Below, piece by piece: positions 18,885 to 27,600 of a stretch of DNA of 38,082 bases; within the stretch, counting starts at the first letter, position 1; each line of letters opens with the position of its first letter. Below the pieces are notes generated by a model. The model worked only from the letters and a program-made list of their open reading frames with translations. It was not told the DNA's origin and made no database searches. The position numbers were made by a program, and so were the translations under genes. This DNA comes from Candidatus Nanopelagicales bacterium. GTDB taxonomy: Bacteria; Actinomycetota; Actinomycetes; S36-B12; CAIYMF01. The stretch lies in NCBI GenBank assembly GCA_017882705.1, contig JADGOZ010000178.1:1-38082 (forward strand). Reading direction: 5' to 3'.

Positions 18885-18921
18885 GCACGATTTCGGGCCT
18901 GAGGGGTCCTGCCCGTAGACT
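18885..18921 (+). promoter_or_regulatory. rpsB promoter (ribosomal-type box)
   Basis: CCGGAGCACGATTTCGG, with its GCACG at 18885-18889, is followed after exactly 26 nt by -10 TAGACT (18916-18921). It is identical over 17 bases and in spacing to the rplS promoter. Transcription would begin near 18928. The box lies just upstream of the divergently read M23-like gene. Confidence 0.65.
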
Positions 18922-18927
18922 TCCCGT

Positions 18928-19129
18928 GCAGCTCACCCCGGTGGGCTGACATCGCACGCCCGCATCCCGGCTCACGAGCCGGCGGCGCCCCTCGGTCCGG
19001 ACCCGTCCGGAACGGCGCGTCGGCGGGAGTCAGGCACCTGGCCGCCCGGTCAGGCGGACAACCGAGTGGCGCTGCCGCGTCGCGGGGATCCCCCGCGTGC
19101 CTCGGCGCCGGATCAAGGAGCGATCGGCC
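18928..19129 (+). promoter_or_regulatory. Long structured 5' leader of rpsB
   Basis: About 200 nt separate the predicted start of transcription from the rpsB ATG. The leader contains a 7-bp hairpin (18930-18936 with 18941-18947, CCCG loop), a 6-bp hairpin (18967-18972 with 18977-18982, CACG loop), and further GC-rich palindromes around 18998-19012. S2 represses its own mRNA in other bacteria, so this leader is a candidate binding site. No known leader family was recognised. Confidence 0.4.
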
Positions 19130-20116
19130 ATGGCCGTCGTCACGATGAAGCAGCTGCTCGAGAGCGGCGTGCACTTCGGACACCAGACCCGCCGTTGGAA
19201 CCCGAAGATGAAGCGGTTCATCTTCAACGAGCGCAACGGCATCTACATCATCGACCTCCAGCAGTCGCTGACCTACATCGACCGCGCGTACGAGTTCATC
19301 AAGGAGACCGTCGCCCACGGCGGCACCGTGATGTTCATCGGCACGAAGCGTCAGGCGCAGGAGCCGGTCGCCCAGCAGGCGACCCGCGTGGGCATGCCCT
19401 ACGTCAACCAGCGCTGGCTCGGCGGCATGCTGACCAACTTCCAGACGGTGCACAAGCGGATCCAGCGCCTCAAGGAGCTCGAGCTCATCGACTACGACGA
19501 CGTCGCCGGCTCGGGCCTCACGAAGAAGGAGCTGCTGGTCCTGCGTCGCGAGAAGGACAAGCTCCTCAAGACTCTCGGCGGCATCCGCGACATGTCGAAG
19601 GTCCCCTCCGCGGTGTGGATCGTCGACACCAACAAGGAGCACATCGCGGTCGCCGAGGCCAAGAAGCTCAACATCCCGGTCGTCGCGATCCTCGACTCCA
19701 ACTGCGACCCGGACGTCGTCGACTTCCCGATCCCCGGCAACGACGACGCGATCCGCGCCGTCGCGCTGCTCACGCGCGTGATCGCCGACGCGGTGGCCGA
19801 CGGCCTCATGGCCCGTGCCGGTCGCGGCTCCGTCGCCGCCGACGAGGGTGTCGTCGCCGCCGACGAGCCCCTCGCCGCGTGGGAGGCCGAGCTGCTCGCC
19901 GGCTCCGACTCGCCCGTCGAGGTCCCGACCAGCGCCGCCGAGGAGGTGGCCACCGAGGTCGCCGCCGAGGAGCCCGTCGCCGGTTCGGCCGAGGCCGACG
20001 CCGAGGCGTCCGCCGCCGTCGCCGAGACGCCGGACGAGGCTGCTGCCGAGGTTGCGGCCGAGGCCGTCGCCGACGCCGCTGCCGAGACCACCGAGGCCAC
20101 GGCCGACCAGGCCTGA
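19130..20116 (+). CDS. rpsB: 30S ribosomal protein S2
   Basis: Small-subunit ribosomal protein S2, 328 residues. The start is ATG at 19130 with AAGGAG (19115-19120), nine bases before it; the frame extends upstream without homology. Core motifs: [65 protein letters not shown], and [20 protein letters not shown]. The last 80 or so residues are an Ala/Glu-rich, strongly acidic tail, similar in character to the S16 tail in this window and longer than in E. coli S2. Confidence 0.96.
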   Translation: MAVVTMKQLLESGVHFGHQTRRWNPKMKRFIFNERNGIYIIDLQQSLTYIDRAYEFIKETVAHGGTVMFIGTKRQAQEPVAQQATRVGMPYVNQRWLGGMLTNFQTVHKRIQRLKELELIDYDDVAGSGLTKKELLVLRREKDKLLKTLGGIRDMSKVPSAVWIVDTNKEHIAVAEAKKLNIPVVAILDSNCDPDVVDFPIPGNDDAIRAVALLTRVIADAVADGLMARAGRGSVAADEGVVAADEPLAAWEAELLAGSDSPVEVPTSAAEEVATEVAAEEPVAGSAEADAEASAAVAETPDEAAAEVAAEAVADAAAETTEATADQA

Positions 20117-20134
20117 GCCACCCCGCTCGATGGC

Positions 20135-20176
20135 CTGCGGCCTGGCACGGTCCACCCGGACCGTGCTGGGCCGCAG
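20135..20176 (+). terminator. 19-bp hairpin between rpsB and tsf
   Basis: Bases 20135-20153 pair with 20158-20176 over 19 positions, with two adjacent G-T pairs in the middle, closed by an ACCC loop. No T-run follows. It starts 18 bases after the rpsB stop and lies 57 bases before tsf, so it is placed to reduce read-through from rpsB into tsf. Confidence 0.7.
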
Positions 20177-20233
20177 CCGCGAGAGACCGACGTACGACCA
20201 CTGACGAACTGACGAGAGAGAGCGACTACAGCC

Positions 20234-21049
20234 ATGGCCGAGATCACCGCCGCCGACGTGAAGAAGCTCCGTGACCTCACCGGCGCGGGGATGATGGACT
20301 GCAAGAAGGCCCTCGTGGAGGCCGACGGCGACTTCGACGCCGCATCCGAGGCGCTGCGCATCAAGGGTGCTGCCAAGATGGCTGCCCGCGGTGCCGAGCG
20401 TGAGGCCAGCAACGGCCTCGTCGCGGCCCAGGACGGCGCGCTCATCGAGCTGCGCGCCGAGACCGACTTCGTGGCCAAGAACGCCGACTTCCAGGAGCTC
20501 GCGGCCAAGATCGTGGCCAAGGCCGCCGAGACCCGTCCGGCCGACGCCGAGACGCTCGCTTCCACCGAGCTCGAGGCCGGCCAGACGGTCGCCGAGGCTG
20601 TCGCCGGCCTCTCCGCAGTCATCGGCGAGAAGCTCGAGCTCGGCCGCGTGGCCGTCCTCGACGGTCCGGTCGCCGTCTACCTCCACAAGCGCGCTGCCGA
20701 CCTGCCGCCGCAGGTGGGCGTCGTCGTGGCCTACGAGGGCTCGGAGGACGCCGCCCGCGGCGCGGCCATGCAGATCGCAGCCATGCGCCCGCGCTACCTC
20801 ACCCGCGACGAGGTCCCGGCCGACATCATCGAGACCGAGCGCCGCGTGGCCGAGGCCAAGGCGATCGAGGACGGCAAGCCCGAGGCCGCGCTGCCGCGCA
20901 TCATCGAGGGCACGGTGACCGGCTTCTACAAGAACAACGTCCTGCTCGAGCAGGAGTCGGTGCAGGAGTCGAAGAAGTCGGTCCAGGCCGTCCTCGACGC
21001 CGCCAGCACCAAGGTCACCCGTTTCGCGCACTTCGAGATCGGCGCCTGA
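20234..21049 (+). CDS. tsf: Translation elongation factor Ts
   Basis: Nucleotide-exchange factor for EF-Tu, 271 residues. The start is ATG with a purine-rich GAGAGAGAG upstream. The N-terminal UBA-like domain is clear ([20 protein letters not shown]). The EF-Tu contact motif TDFVAKN follows, with ELRAE just before it. The dimerisation half contains [20 protein letters not shown]. The C-terminal part ends [11 protein letters not shown]. It is the normal partner of rpsB and is followed by pyrH and frr, the standard order. Confidence 0.96.
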   Translation: MAEITAADVKKLRDLTGAGMMDCKKALVEADGDFDAASEALRIKGAAKMAARGAEREASNGLVAAQDGALIELRAETDFVAKNADFQELAAKIVAKAAETRPADAETLASTELEAGQTVAEAVAGLSAVIGEKLELGRVAVLDGPVAVYLHKRAADLPPQVGVVVAYEGSEDAARGAAMQIAAMRPRYLTRDEVPADIIETERRVAEAKAIEDGKPEAALPRIIEGTVTGFYKNNVLLEQESVQESKKSVQAVLDAASTKVTRFAHFEIGA

Positions 21050-21062
21050 CCCTGCCTCACGG

Positions 21063-21080
21063 GTCTGTCTCCTGACAGAC
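21063..21080 (+). terminator. Small hairpin between tsf and pyrH
   Basis: GTCTGTC (21063-21069) pairs with GACAGAC (21074-21080) around a TCCT loop, 13 bases after the tsf stop. The flanking CGGGT/ACCCG offers an alternative outer stem. It could be a weak terminator or a processing site. Confidence 0.45.
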
Positions 21081-21114
21081 TCACCCGCAAGCCGAGCGCC
21101 AGGAGGCCGCAGTC

Positions 21115-21927
21115 GTGGACACATCAGCACCTTCCCCGACTGCGGCTTCCGGCGTATCCGGAGCCGTTCAACCCTCGCTCGACGGCACGATCGACACGTG
21201 GCCGGGCGTGCCTGAGGGCGGCTTCTCGCGCGTGCTGCTCAAGCTCTCGGGCGAGGCGTTCGCCGGCGGACAGAGCCTCGGGGTCGACCCGGACGTCGTC
21301 CAGGCGATCGCACGTCAGATCGCAGCCGTCGTGCACACCGGGGTCGAGGTCGCCGTCGTCATCGGCGGCGGCAACTTCTTCCGGGGCGCGCAGCTCAACG
21401 AGCGCGGGATGGACCGCTCGCGCGCCGACTACATGGGCATGCTCGGCACGGTCATGAACTGCCTCGCGCTGCAGGACTTCTGCGACCGCCAGGGCATCGA
21501 GACGCGTGTGCAGACCGCCATCCAGATGGGCCAGGTCGCCGAGCCCTACGTCCCGCGCCGCGCGATCCGCCACCTCGAGAAGGGTCGCGTGGTCATCTTC
21601 GGGGCCGGGCTCGGGGCGCCGTACTTCTCGACCGACACCACTGCCGCCCAGCGCGCTCTCGAGGTCGGCTGCGAGATCGTGCTCATGGCGAAGGGCGTCG
21701 ACGGTGTCTACGACGCGGATCCGAAGACGGACCCCGACGCGACGCGCTTCGAGACCCTCACGCACTCCGAGGTGCTCGCCCGCGGCCTCAAGGTGGCTGA
21801 TGCCACTGCGATCAGCCTGTGCCAGGACAACAAGCTCCCGATCCTCGTGTTCAACCTGCTCGTCGAGGGCAACATCGCCCGCGCCGTCCGGGGTGAGAGG
21901 ATCGGCACGCTCGTCGCCACCCCGTGA
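21115..21927 (+). CDS. pyrH: Uridylate kinase PyrH
   Basis: Phosphorylates UMP to UDP in pyrimidine synthesis; hexameric amino-acid-kinase-fold enzyme. It has 270 residues from a GTG preceded by a perfect AGGAGG (21101-21106). Motifs: [14 protein letters not shown] (phosphate binding), [37 protein letters not shown], and [19 protein letters not shown], then [17 protein letters not shown]. About 35 poorly conserved Ser/Pro/Gly-rich residues precede the kinase core. The strong ribosome site supports this longer start rather than an internal one. Confidence 0.94.
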   Translation: MDTSAPSPTAASGVSGAVQPSLDGTIDTWPGVPEGGFSRVLLKLSGEAFAGGQSLGVDPDVVQAIARQIAAVVHTGVEVAVVIGGGNFFRGAQLNERGMDRSRADYMGMLGTVMNCLALQDFCDRQGIETRVQTAIQMGQVAEPYVPRRAIRHLEKGRVVIFGAGLGAPYFSTDTTAAQRALEVGCEIVLMAKGVDGVYDADPKTDPDATRFETLTHSEVLARGLKVADATAISLCQDNKLPILVFNLLVEGNIARAVRGERIGTLVATP

Positions 21928-21982
21928 GCCGACGCGCGACCCACCAGCCAGCCCGACGTACGAAGACACGAGGAGCACTCCG

Positions 21983-22540
21983 GTGATCGACGACATCCTG
22001 CTCGAAGCAGAGGAGAAGCTGGAGAAGGCCGTCGGCGTGGCCAAGGAGGACTTCGCCGGCATCCGCACCGGGCGAGCCACCCAGAAGATGTTCGACAAGA
22101 TCACGGCCGAGTACTACGGCACGATGACGCCCATCACGCAGATGGCCGGCTTCCAGGTGCCCGAGGCGCGCCTCGTGGTCATCTCGCCCTACGACAAGAG
22201 CTCGATGACCGCGATCGAGAAGGCCATCCGCGACTCCGACCTCGGCGTGAACCCCACGAACGACGGTGTCGTCATCCGCATCGCGTTCCCGCAGCTCACC
22301 GAGGACCGCCGCAAGGAGTACATCAAGGTCGCTCGGCACAAGGCCGAGGACGCGCGCATCTCCATGCGCAACATCCGTCGCCATGCGAAGGACACCCTCG
22401 ACAAGCTGATCAAGGACGGCGAGGCGGGCGAGGACGAGGTCCGTCGCGCGGAGAAGTCCCTCGACGACCTGACCCACAAGTACGTCACGGCGATCGACGA
22501 CCTCCTCAAGCACAAGGAGGCCGAGCTGCTCGAGGTCTGA
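21983..22540 (+). CDS. frr: Ribosome recycling factor
   Basis: Splits post-termination ribosomes together with EF-G. It has 185 residues from a GTG with GAGGAG upstream; the frame runs far upstream inside pyrH but only this start gives the family N-terminus. The three-helix bundle and hinge are recognisable: [66 protein letters not shown], and the C-terminal [19 protein letters not shown]. It is the normal neighbour of pyrH. Confidence 0.96.
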   Translation: MIDDILLEAEEKLEKAVGVAKEDFAGIRTGRATQKMFDKITAEYYGTMTPITQMAGFQVPEARLVVISPYDKSSMTAIEKAIRDSDLGVNPTNDGVVIRIAFPQLTEDRRKEYIKVARHKAEDARISMRNIRRHAKDTLDKLIKDGEAGEDEVRRAEKSLDDLTHKYVTAIDDLLKHKEAELLEV

Positions 22541-22561
22541 CGACCTCCGGCTCGACCTCTC

Positions 22562-23410
22562 ATGGCAGACGCACCCGCGGAGCAGACACCGCCGTCGACC
22601 GGACGCGCGGGGCGCAACCTCGTTTCGGCCATCGGCGTGGGCGCTGCACTCGGGATCTTCCTCGTCCTGCTGCCGATGATCTTCGCGCCGTGGCTGTTCG
22701 TCTTCATCGTCTCGGCCGCGATGGTCGTGGCGGCGCACGAGCTCTGTGGCGCCGCTGCGCAGCGCGGAGTCCACCTCGTCCGGGTGCCGCTCTACGTCGG
22801 CGTCGCCGCGATCCCGCAAGCCGCCTACTGGTCGGGCACGCTCGCTCTCGTCGCGACGTTCGGTGCCACGGTGCTCCTCATCCTCGGATGGCGGCTCGTA
22901 GAAGGTCCCGAGGGCTACGTCGCCGACGTGTCGGCCTCGGTCTTCGTGGCCGCCTACACCGGGCTGATGGCCGGCTTCGTCGGGCTCATGATGACCTCGA
23001 CGCACGGCCCCGAGCGCATCGTCGTGTTCGTCGTGCTGACGATCTGCAGCGACATCGGTGGCTACGTCGCCGGCGTGCTCGCCGGTCGGCACCCCATGGC
23101 CCCGAAGATCTCGCCGAAGAAGTCCTGGGAGGGCTTCGCCGGCAGCCTCGTCCTGCAGGCGGTCGCGGGCGTCGCGCTCTTCGTCTACCTGCTCGACGCC
23201 CCGTGGTGGCAGGGCCTGGTCACCGGGCTGGTGCTCACGGTCACCGCGACGGCCGGCGACTTCATCGAGTCGGCCATCAAGCGGGACCTGGGCGTCAAGG
23301 ACATGAGCAACCTGCTGCCGGGTCACGGCGGGCTCATGGACCGCCTCGACTCGCTGCTCCCCAACGCGTTCACCGCATGGCTGCTGCTGCGCGTGTTCCT
23401 CGGCCCGTGA
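22562..23410 (+). CDS. cdsA: Phosphatidate cytidylyltransferase
   Basis: Makes CDP-diacylglycerol from phosphatidate and CTP, the entry point to membrane phospholipids. It has 282 residues. A short charged N-terminus is followed by about eight membrane segments. The family signature is complete near the C-terminus: [20 protein letters not shown] followed by [14 protein letters not shown]. An internal [12 protein letters not shown] motif is also typical. It begins 22 bases after frr, in the usual order. Confidence 0.95.
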   Translation: MADAPAEQTPPSTGRAGRNLVSAIGVGAALGIFLVLLPMIFAPWLFVFIVSAAMVVAAHELCGAAAQRGVHLVRVPLYVGVAAIPQAAYWSGTLALVATFGATVLLILGWRLVEGPEGYVADVSASVFVAAYTGLMAGFVGLMMTSTHGPERIVVFVVLTICSDIGGYVAGVLAGRHPMAPKISPKKSWEGFAGSLVLQAVAGVALFVYLLDAPWWQGLVTGLVLTVTATAGDFIESAIKRDLGVKDMSNLLPGHGGLMDRLDSLLPNAFTAWLLLRVFLGP

Positions 23411-23435
23411 CGGCCGTGCGAGACTCGACGTCGAC

Positions 23436-24569
23436 ATGACCCAGGACCTCGAGAACCCCCGCGCACCGAAGCCGGGCGAGCTGACCTTCGACTCGCCGAA
23501 GGGCCGCGGGAAGCCGCGTCGCCACCTCGCCGACATGACCGGCGCCGAACGCCGCGAGGCGGTCGCGACGCTCGGGCTCCCGGCGTTCCGGGCCGACCAG
23601 GTGTCGCGGCACTACTTCGCGCGGCTGTCCGACGACGCGTCGGCGTGGACCGACATCCCCGCGGCACTTCGCGACGACCTCGCGTCAGCACTCACCCCGC
23701 CGCTGATGACCTCGGTGCGCGAGCTCACGACCGACGCCGGCACCACGCGAAAGCAGCTCTGGCGCCTGTTCGACGGCGCGCTCGTCGAGAGCGTGCTGAT
23801 GCGCTACCCGGACCGCGTCACGATGTGCGTATCGAGCCAGGCGGGCTGCGGCATGAACTGCCCGTTCTGCGCGACCGGGCAGGCGGGTCTCACCCGCAAC
23901 CTCTCGACGGCCGAGATCGTCGAGCAGGTGGTCGCGGGCGCCCGGGAGCTGGCGCGGGGCGACGTACCCGGGGGACCGGGTCGCGTGTCCAACGTGGTCT
24001 TCATGGGCATGGGCGAGCCGCTGGCGAACTACAAGGCCGTGGTCGCGGCGCTGCACCGACTCGTGGACAAGGGCCCGGAGGGTCTCGGCATGTCGGCCCG
24101 CGGCATCACGGTGTCGACCGTGGGTCTCGTGCCGCGCATGCGCGAGCTCGCGGCGGAGGGCATCCCGGTGACCCTCGCGCTCTCGCTGCACGCGCCCGAC
24201 GACGAGCTGCGCAACACCCTCGTGCCGGTCAACACCCGCTGGGACATCCAGGAGGTGCTCGACGCGGCGTGGGAGTACGCCCGCGTGACGCACCGCCGGG
24301 TGTCGATCGAGTACGCGCTGATCAAGGACGTGAACGACCAGGCGTGGCGGGCCGACCTGCTGGCCAAACGGCTGCGCAACAAGCTCGTGCACGTGAACCT
24401 CATCCCGCTCAACCCCACGCCCGGGTCGAAGTGGACCGCGTCGCGCCGACAGGACGAGCGCGAGTTCGTCCGCCGCCTCGAGGCCGGCGGCATCCCGGTC
24501 ACCGTGCGCGACACGAGGGGTCGCGAGATCGACGGCGCGTGCGGTCAGCTGGCGGCGCTGGATTCCTAG
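23436..24569 (+). CDS. rlmN: Dual-specificity rRNA/tRNA adenine C2-methyltransferase RlmN
   Basis: Radical-SAM enzyme that methylates C2 of A2503 in 23S rRNA and A37 in some tRNAs. It has 377 residues. The iron-sulfur cluster ligands are Cys138, Cys142 and Cys145 in [17 protein letters not shown]. Cys369 in IDGACGQLA matches the conserved C-terminal methyl-transfer cysteine. [22 protein letters not shown] and [20 protein letters not shown] are family blocks. A GAGACT just before the ATG (23420-23425) may be a -10 giving a nearly leaderless transcript. Confidence 0.95.
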   Translation: MTQDLENPRAPKPGELTFDSPKGRGKPRRHLADMTGAERREAVATLGLPAFRADQVSRHYFARLSDDASAWTDIPAALRDDLASALTPPLMTSVRELTTDAGTTRKQLWRLFDGALVESVLMRYPDRVTMCVSSQAGCGMNCPFCATGQAGLTRNLSTAEIVEQVVAGARELARGDVPGGPGRVSNVVFMGMGEPLANYKAVVAALHRLVDKGPEGLGMSARGITVSTVGLVPRMRELAAEGIPVTLALSLHAPDDELRNTLVPVNTRWDIQEVLDAAWEYARVTHRRVSIEYALIKDVNDQAWRADLLAKRLRNKLVHVNLIPLNPTPGSKWTASRRQDEREFVRRLEAGGIPVTVRDTRGREIDGACGQLAALDS

Positions 24570-24607
24570 CGCCTCACGCTCTCGGCGCCTCCAAGCGCGG
24601 CCCCTTC

Positions 24608-24629
24608 GGCGTCGCGCGTCGGCGACGCC
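24608..24629. terminator. Hairpin between convergent rlmN and the secreted-protein gene
   Basis: GGCGTCGC (24608-24615) pairs with GCGACGCC (24622-24629) over a 6-nt loop. It lies 38 bases after the rlmN stop and 66 bases beyond the stop of the convergent gene, so it could serve both. The 126-base gap holds no gene. Confidence 0.45.
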
Positions 24630-24695
24630 TCCGGCTTCGGGCACGGTCGGCGCTCACGCGCCTCCCGGGCGGGCGCTCGCGGTCGCTGCCGCGTG

Positions 24696-27600
24696 TCAGC
24701 GGACCGTCACCGTTCGGGTGAGGCTTCGGGCCGCCTCGCCGACGAGGTTTCCGGCCTTCGCGATCGCGAGGGAGACGGAGACCTTGTAGGTGCCGGCCGT
24801 CGCCGTCCACGGGACGGTCACGACCAGGGTGCGCGGCCGACAGCCGGTGCAGGTCACGGTCTTCGTTGCGACGGTGCGACCGCGTGCGGTGACGGTGATG
24901 GTGAAGGTTCCCGTCGTCGCGGGGACGACGGTACGGATGACCACGCGGGCTGTGGCCGAGCTGCGGCCGCGATGCGCGCTCGTCGAGAGGGTGATGGGCT
25001 GGACCGTCGCGACGACGACCGCTCGGGTCCGTACGACGACGTGCCGTGTGCGTCCTGCGTGGGTGACCGCGACCGACAGCGTCGTCGCCGCGCCGGTCAG
25101 TGCCGCGACGGGCACGGTCATCCGGTCTCCTGCCGCCAGCGCGACCGCGAACCGTCGTGTCTGGGGGCCGGTGCCGCCTCGGAGGAGCGTCGTCGACGTC
25201 GTGAAGCTCATCGTCCCGCCGCTGCTCGTGCTCGCCGCGAGCGCGCCGCCGGTGACCTGCAGTGTCGTGGCCGATCCAGCTCCGCCGGCGACGGACATGG
25301 TCGTCGAGAGCAGGGCCTTCGTCGATCGGCTCACGCTCGTGACGGAGAGCGGCTTCGCCGTGGCCGTCCTGAAGCGCACGCCGCCGGGGACCGACGAGAC
25401 GACGTCGGTGGTGCCGCTCCTCGCCGAGGTGGCCACGGTCGAGACTCCGGACCGGTTGAGCACGCTCACCTGGTACGGCGCGCTCGCCGTCGCCTTCAGG
25501 GAGAGCGCGGCGGTGCCCGGCACCGAGAGCAGGCCGCCGGACTTCCCGCCGCTGAACCCGAGGGGGACGGTGCCCGCGGGCAGAGCGGTCGGCTCGACCG
25601 GGGAGGGCGCGCTGCCCGACGTCGTGGCGGTCGACCCGAAGGTCACGAGGGACGACGCGAAGCCCAGCAGCCCGGTGAAGCTCGGGATGTGCTGCGCCTT
25701 CGTCACGAAGGAGTACGGCAGCACGACGAGTCCGGGGTTGGTCGACCAGCTGCCGCCCCAGGTCTTGCCACCCATGTCGTAGTGCCAGCCGCCGGTGTCG
25801 AAGAAGATCTTGCTGCCGTCGTGCCGACCCACGTGGGCGACCCCCGTCGTGTCCGTGTCCTCCTCGGGCGTGTACTCCTTGTTGTTGTCGTAGACGTCGA
25901 TCGCCCAGCCGAGTCCGCCGAGGTCCTCGAGCCCGTAGGCGACGACCACGTGGCCGCTGAAGGTGAATCCGTCGCGCATGGCGATCAGGGCGGGTCCCTG
26001 GGCCAGGGCCGACTGCAGCCGAAGCTTCGTCGGGAGCGAGGCGGCCAGCTCGTTCTGCACGTTCTGGTCGATGACGGCACCGAGCGTCTCGAGGCTGAAC
26101 TGCTGGAGATGAGCCGCCTGGATCGCCTGGTCCAGCGCGGCCGAGTGCGGAAGGCCGTACACCGTGCTCGTGGTGTGCGGGTACGCCGTCACGGACATCG
26201 CTCCCATGATGAAACGCATGTCGGTCGCGGAGATGCCGTAGCAGTGCCCGCTTCCGGACGTGCCGACGGTGAGGGACCGGACGATGGCGGTCCAGATCAT
26301 CGCGATGGGGTCGCGGAAGCTGACGTTGCAGCCACCGGGCCAGCACAGGTCGATCGTGTCGTACATCTGATCGTGCCCGAAGGCGCGCACCATGTCGTCG
26401 TAGACCAGGTCGTTGACCGGGTAGTTGTGGAACGCGAAGGCGTTGGTGTTGCGGTAGGTCCGGCTCGTCACCGAGCCCGCGGGCACGGGCGAGCCGCCGC
26501 CGGCCGGGTGGACCTGCAGGGGACCCGAGGTCGCGTAGGCCGGTGTCGAGACCGTGTAGTGCCGGAGGTCCGGCCCGCTGATCTGCGGTGCCCACAGCCC
26601 CGACGTCAGCGGCGCGACGGCCTTGTCGTTGCCGACCGTGGCAGTGCTGCCGGCGCAGAAGCCGGCGCCGGTGAGGTCGAAGACCGTGGCGGTCTGCGGC
26701 AGGCCGAGTCCGGGATCACCGATCGGTGGCACCACCTGGCGGTTCGCCGTCGCGACCGCCGGAGCGACCTCGGTGAGCTTGGCCCGCACGACGGTCGTGT
26801 CGGTGGGGTGCCCGACGACGGTCGCCGTGACCTCGAGCCACACGCCGCCCTGCGGCGCGGCGCCGGGGGACGACCACGACACGGTCGTGTCGCGGCCGCC
26901 GTCGTTCGAGGCGAACGAGAGGACGGCCGGAGCGACTGTCACGTCCCAGCCCGGGGTGAGGATCGGCTGCTGCGCGGAGTCGAGCATCCGAGCCGTGACA
27001 GCGATGTCGCCGGCGAAGTCGGGCAGCTTCTCCACCCGCACGTTGCGCGACTGCGGGGTGCACGCCGCGGTGTAGGGCCGGGTCAGCCCGAGCGGGAAGG
27101 AGGCCGTCGTACTGGTGGTCAACGACTGCAGCACCGGTGTGCCGGTGCCGACGGCGGGAACGCCCGCCCCGTCGCCCCCGAGCGACACGTCGAGCGGTCC
27201 CGCGGCAGGCGTGCCCGGCGCAGCGCTGAAGGTCACGACCGTGGCGCCGGTGGCGCTGCCCGAGTACGACGGCGGGCTGAAGGTCGCCGTCACACCGGCG
27301 GGCAGACCCGTCGCGACGAGCGTCACGAGTCCCGCGGAGCCGTTGGACCGGGTCAGGTGCAGCGCCACGCTCGGCGACGACGACGGCGACACGACGACCG
27401 AGGGCACGAACGCGTCCTTGGTGACGGCGAAGGCCGGAGCGGCCGCGGGGTCGTTGGAGTAGGTGAGGTCGTCGAGCCACACCTGCGGTCCGACGTACGC
27501 CGACCGGATGAGCACCCACTGGAGGCCGGAGCCCCCGCCGCTGACGCTGAAGAACGTCGTGGCGCCGCCGGGCGAGACGAGGTCCTGGTCCACGGTCTGG

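Noticed and set aside
18113-21130. Very long minus-strand open frame across whiG, the M23-like gene, rpsB and tsf
   Set aside because: It runs antisense to well-identified genes on the plus strand and crosses the M23-like gene in another frame; low-complexity composition and no family features.
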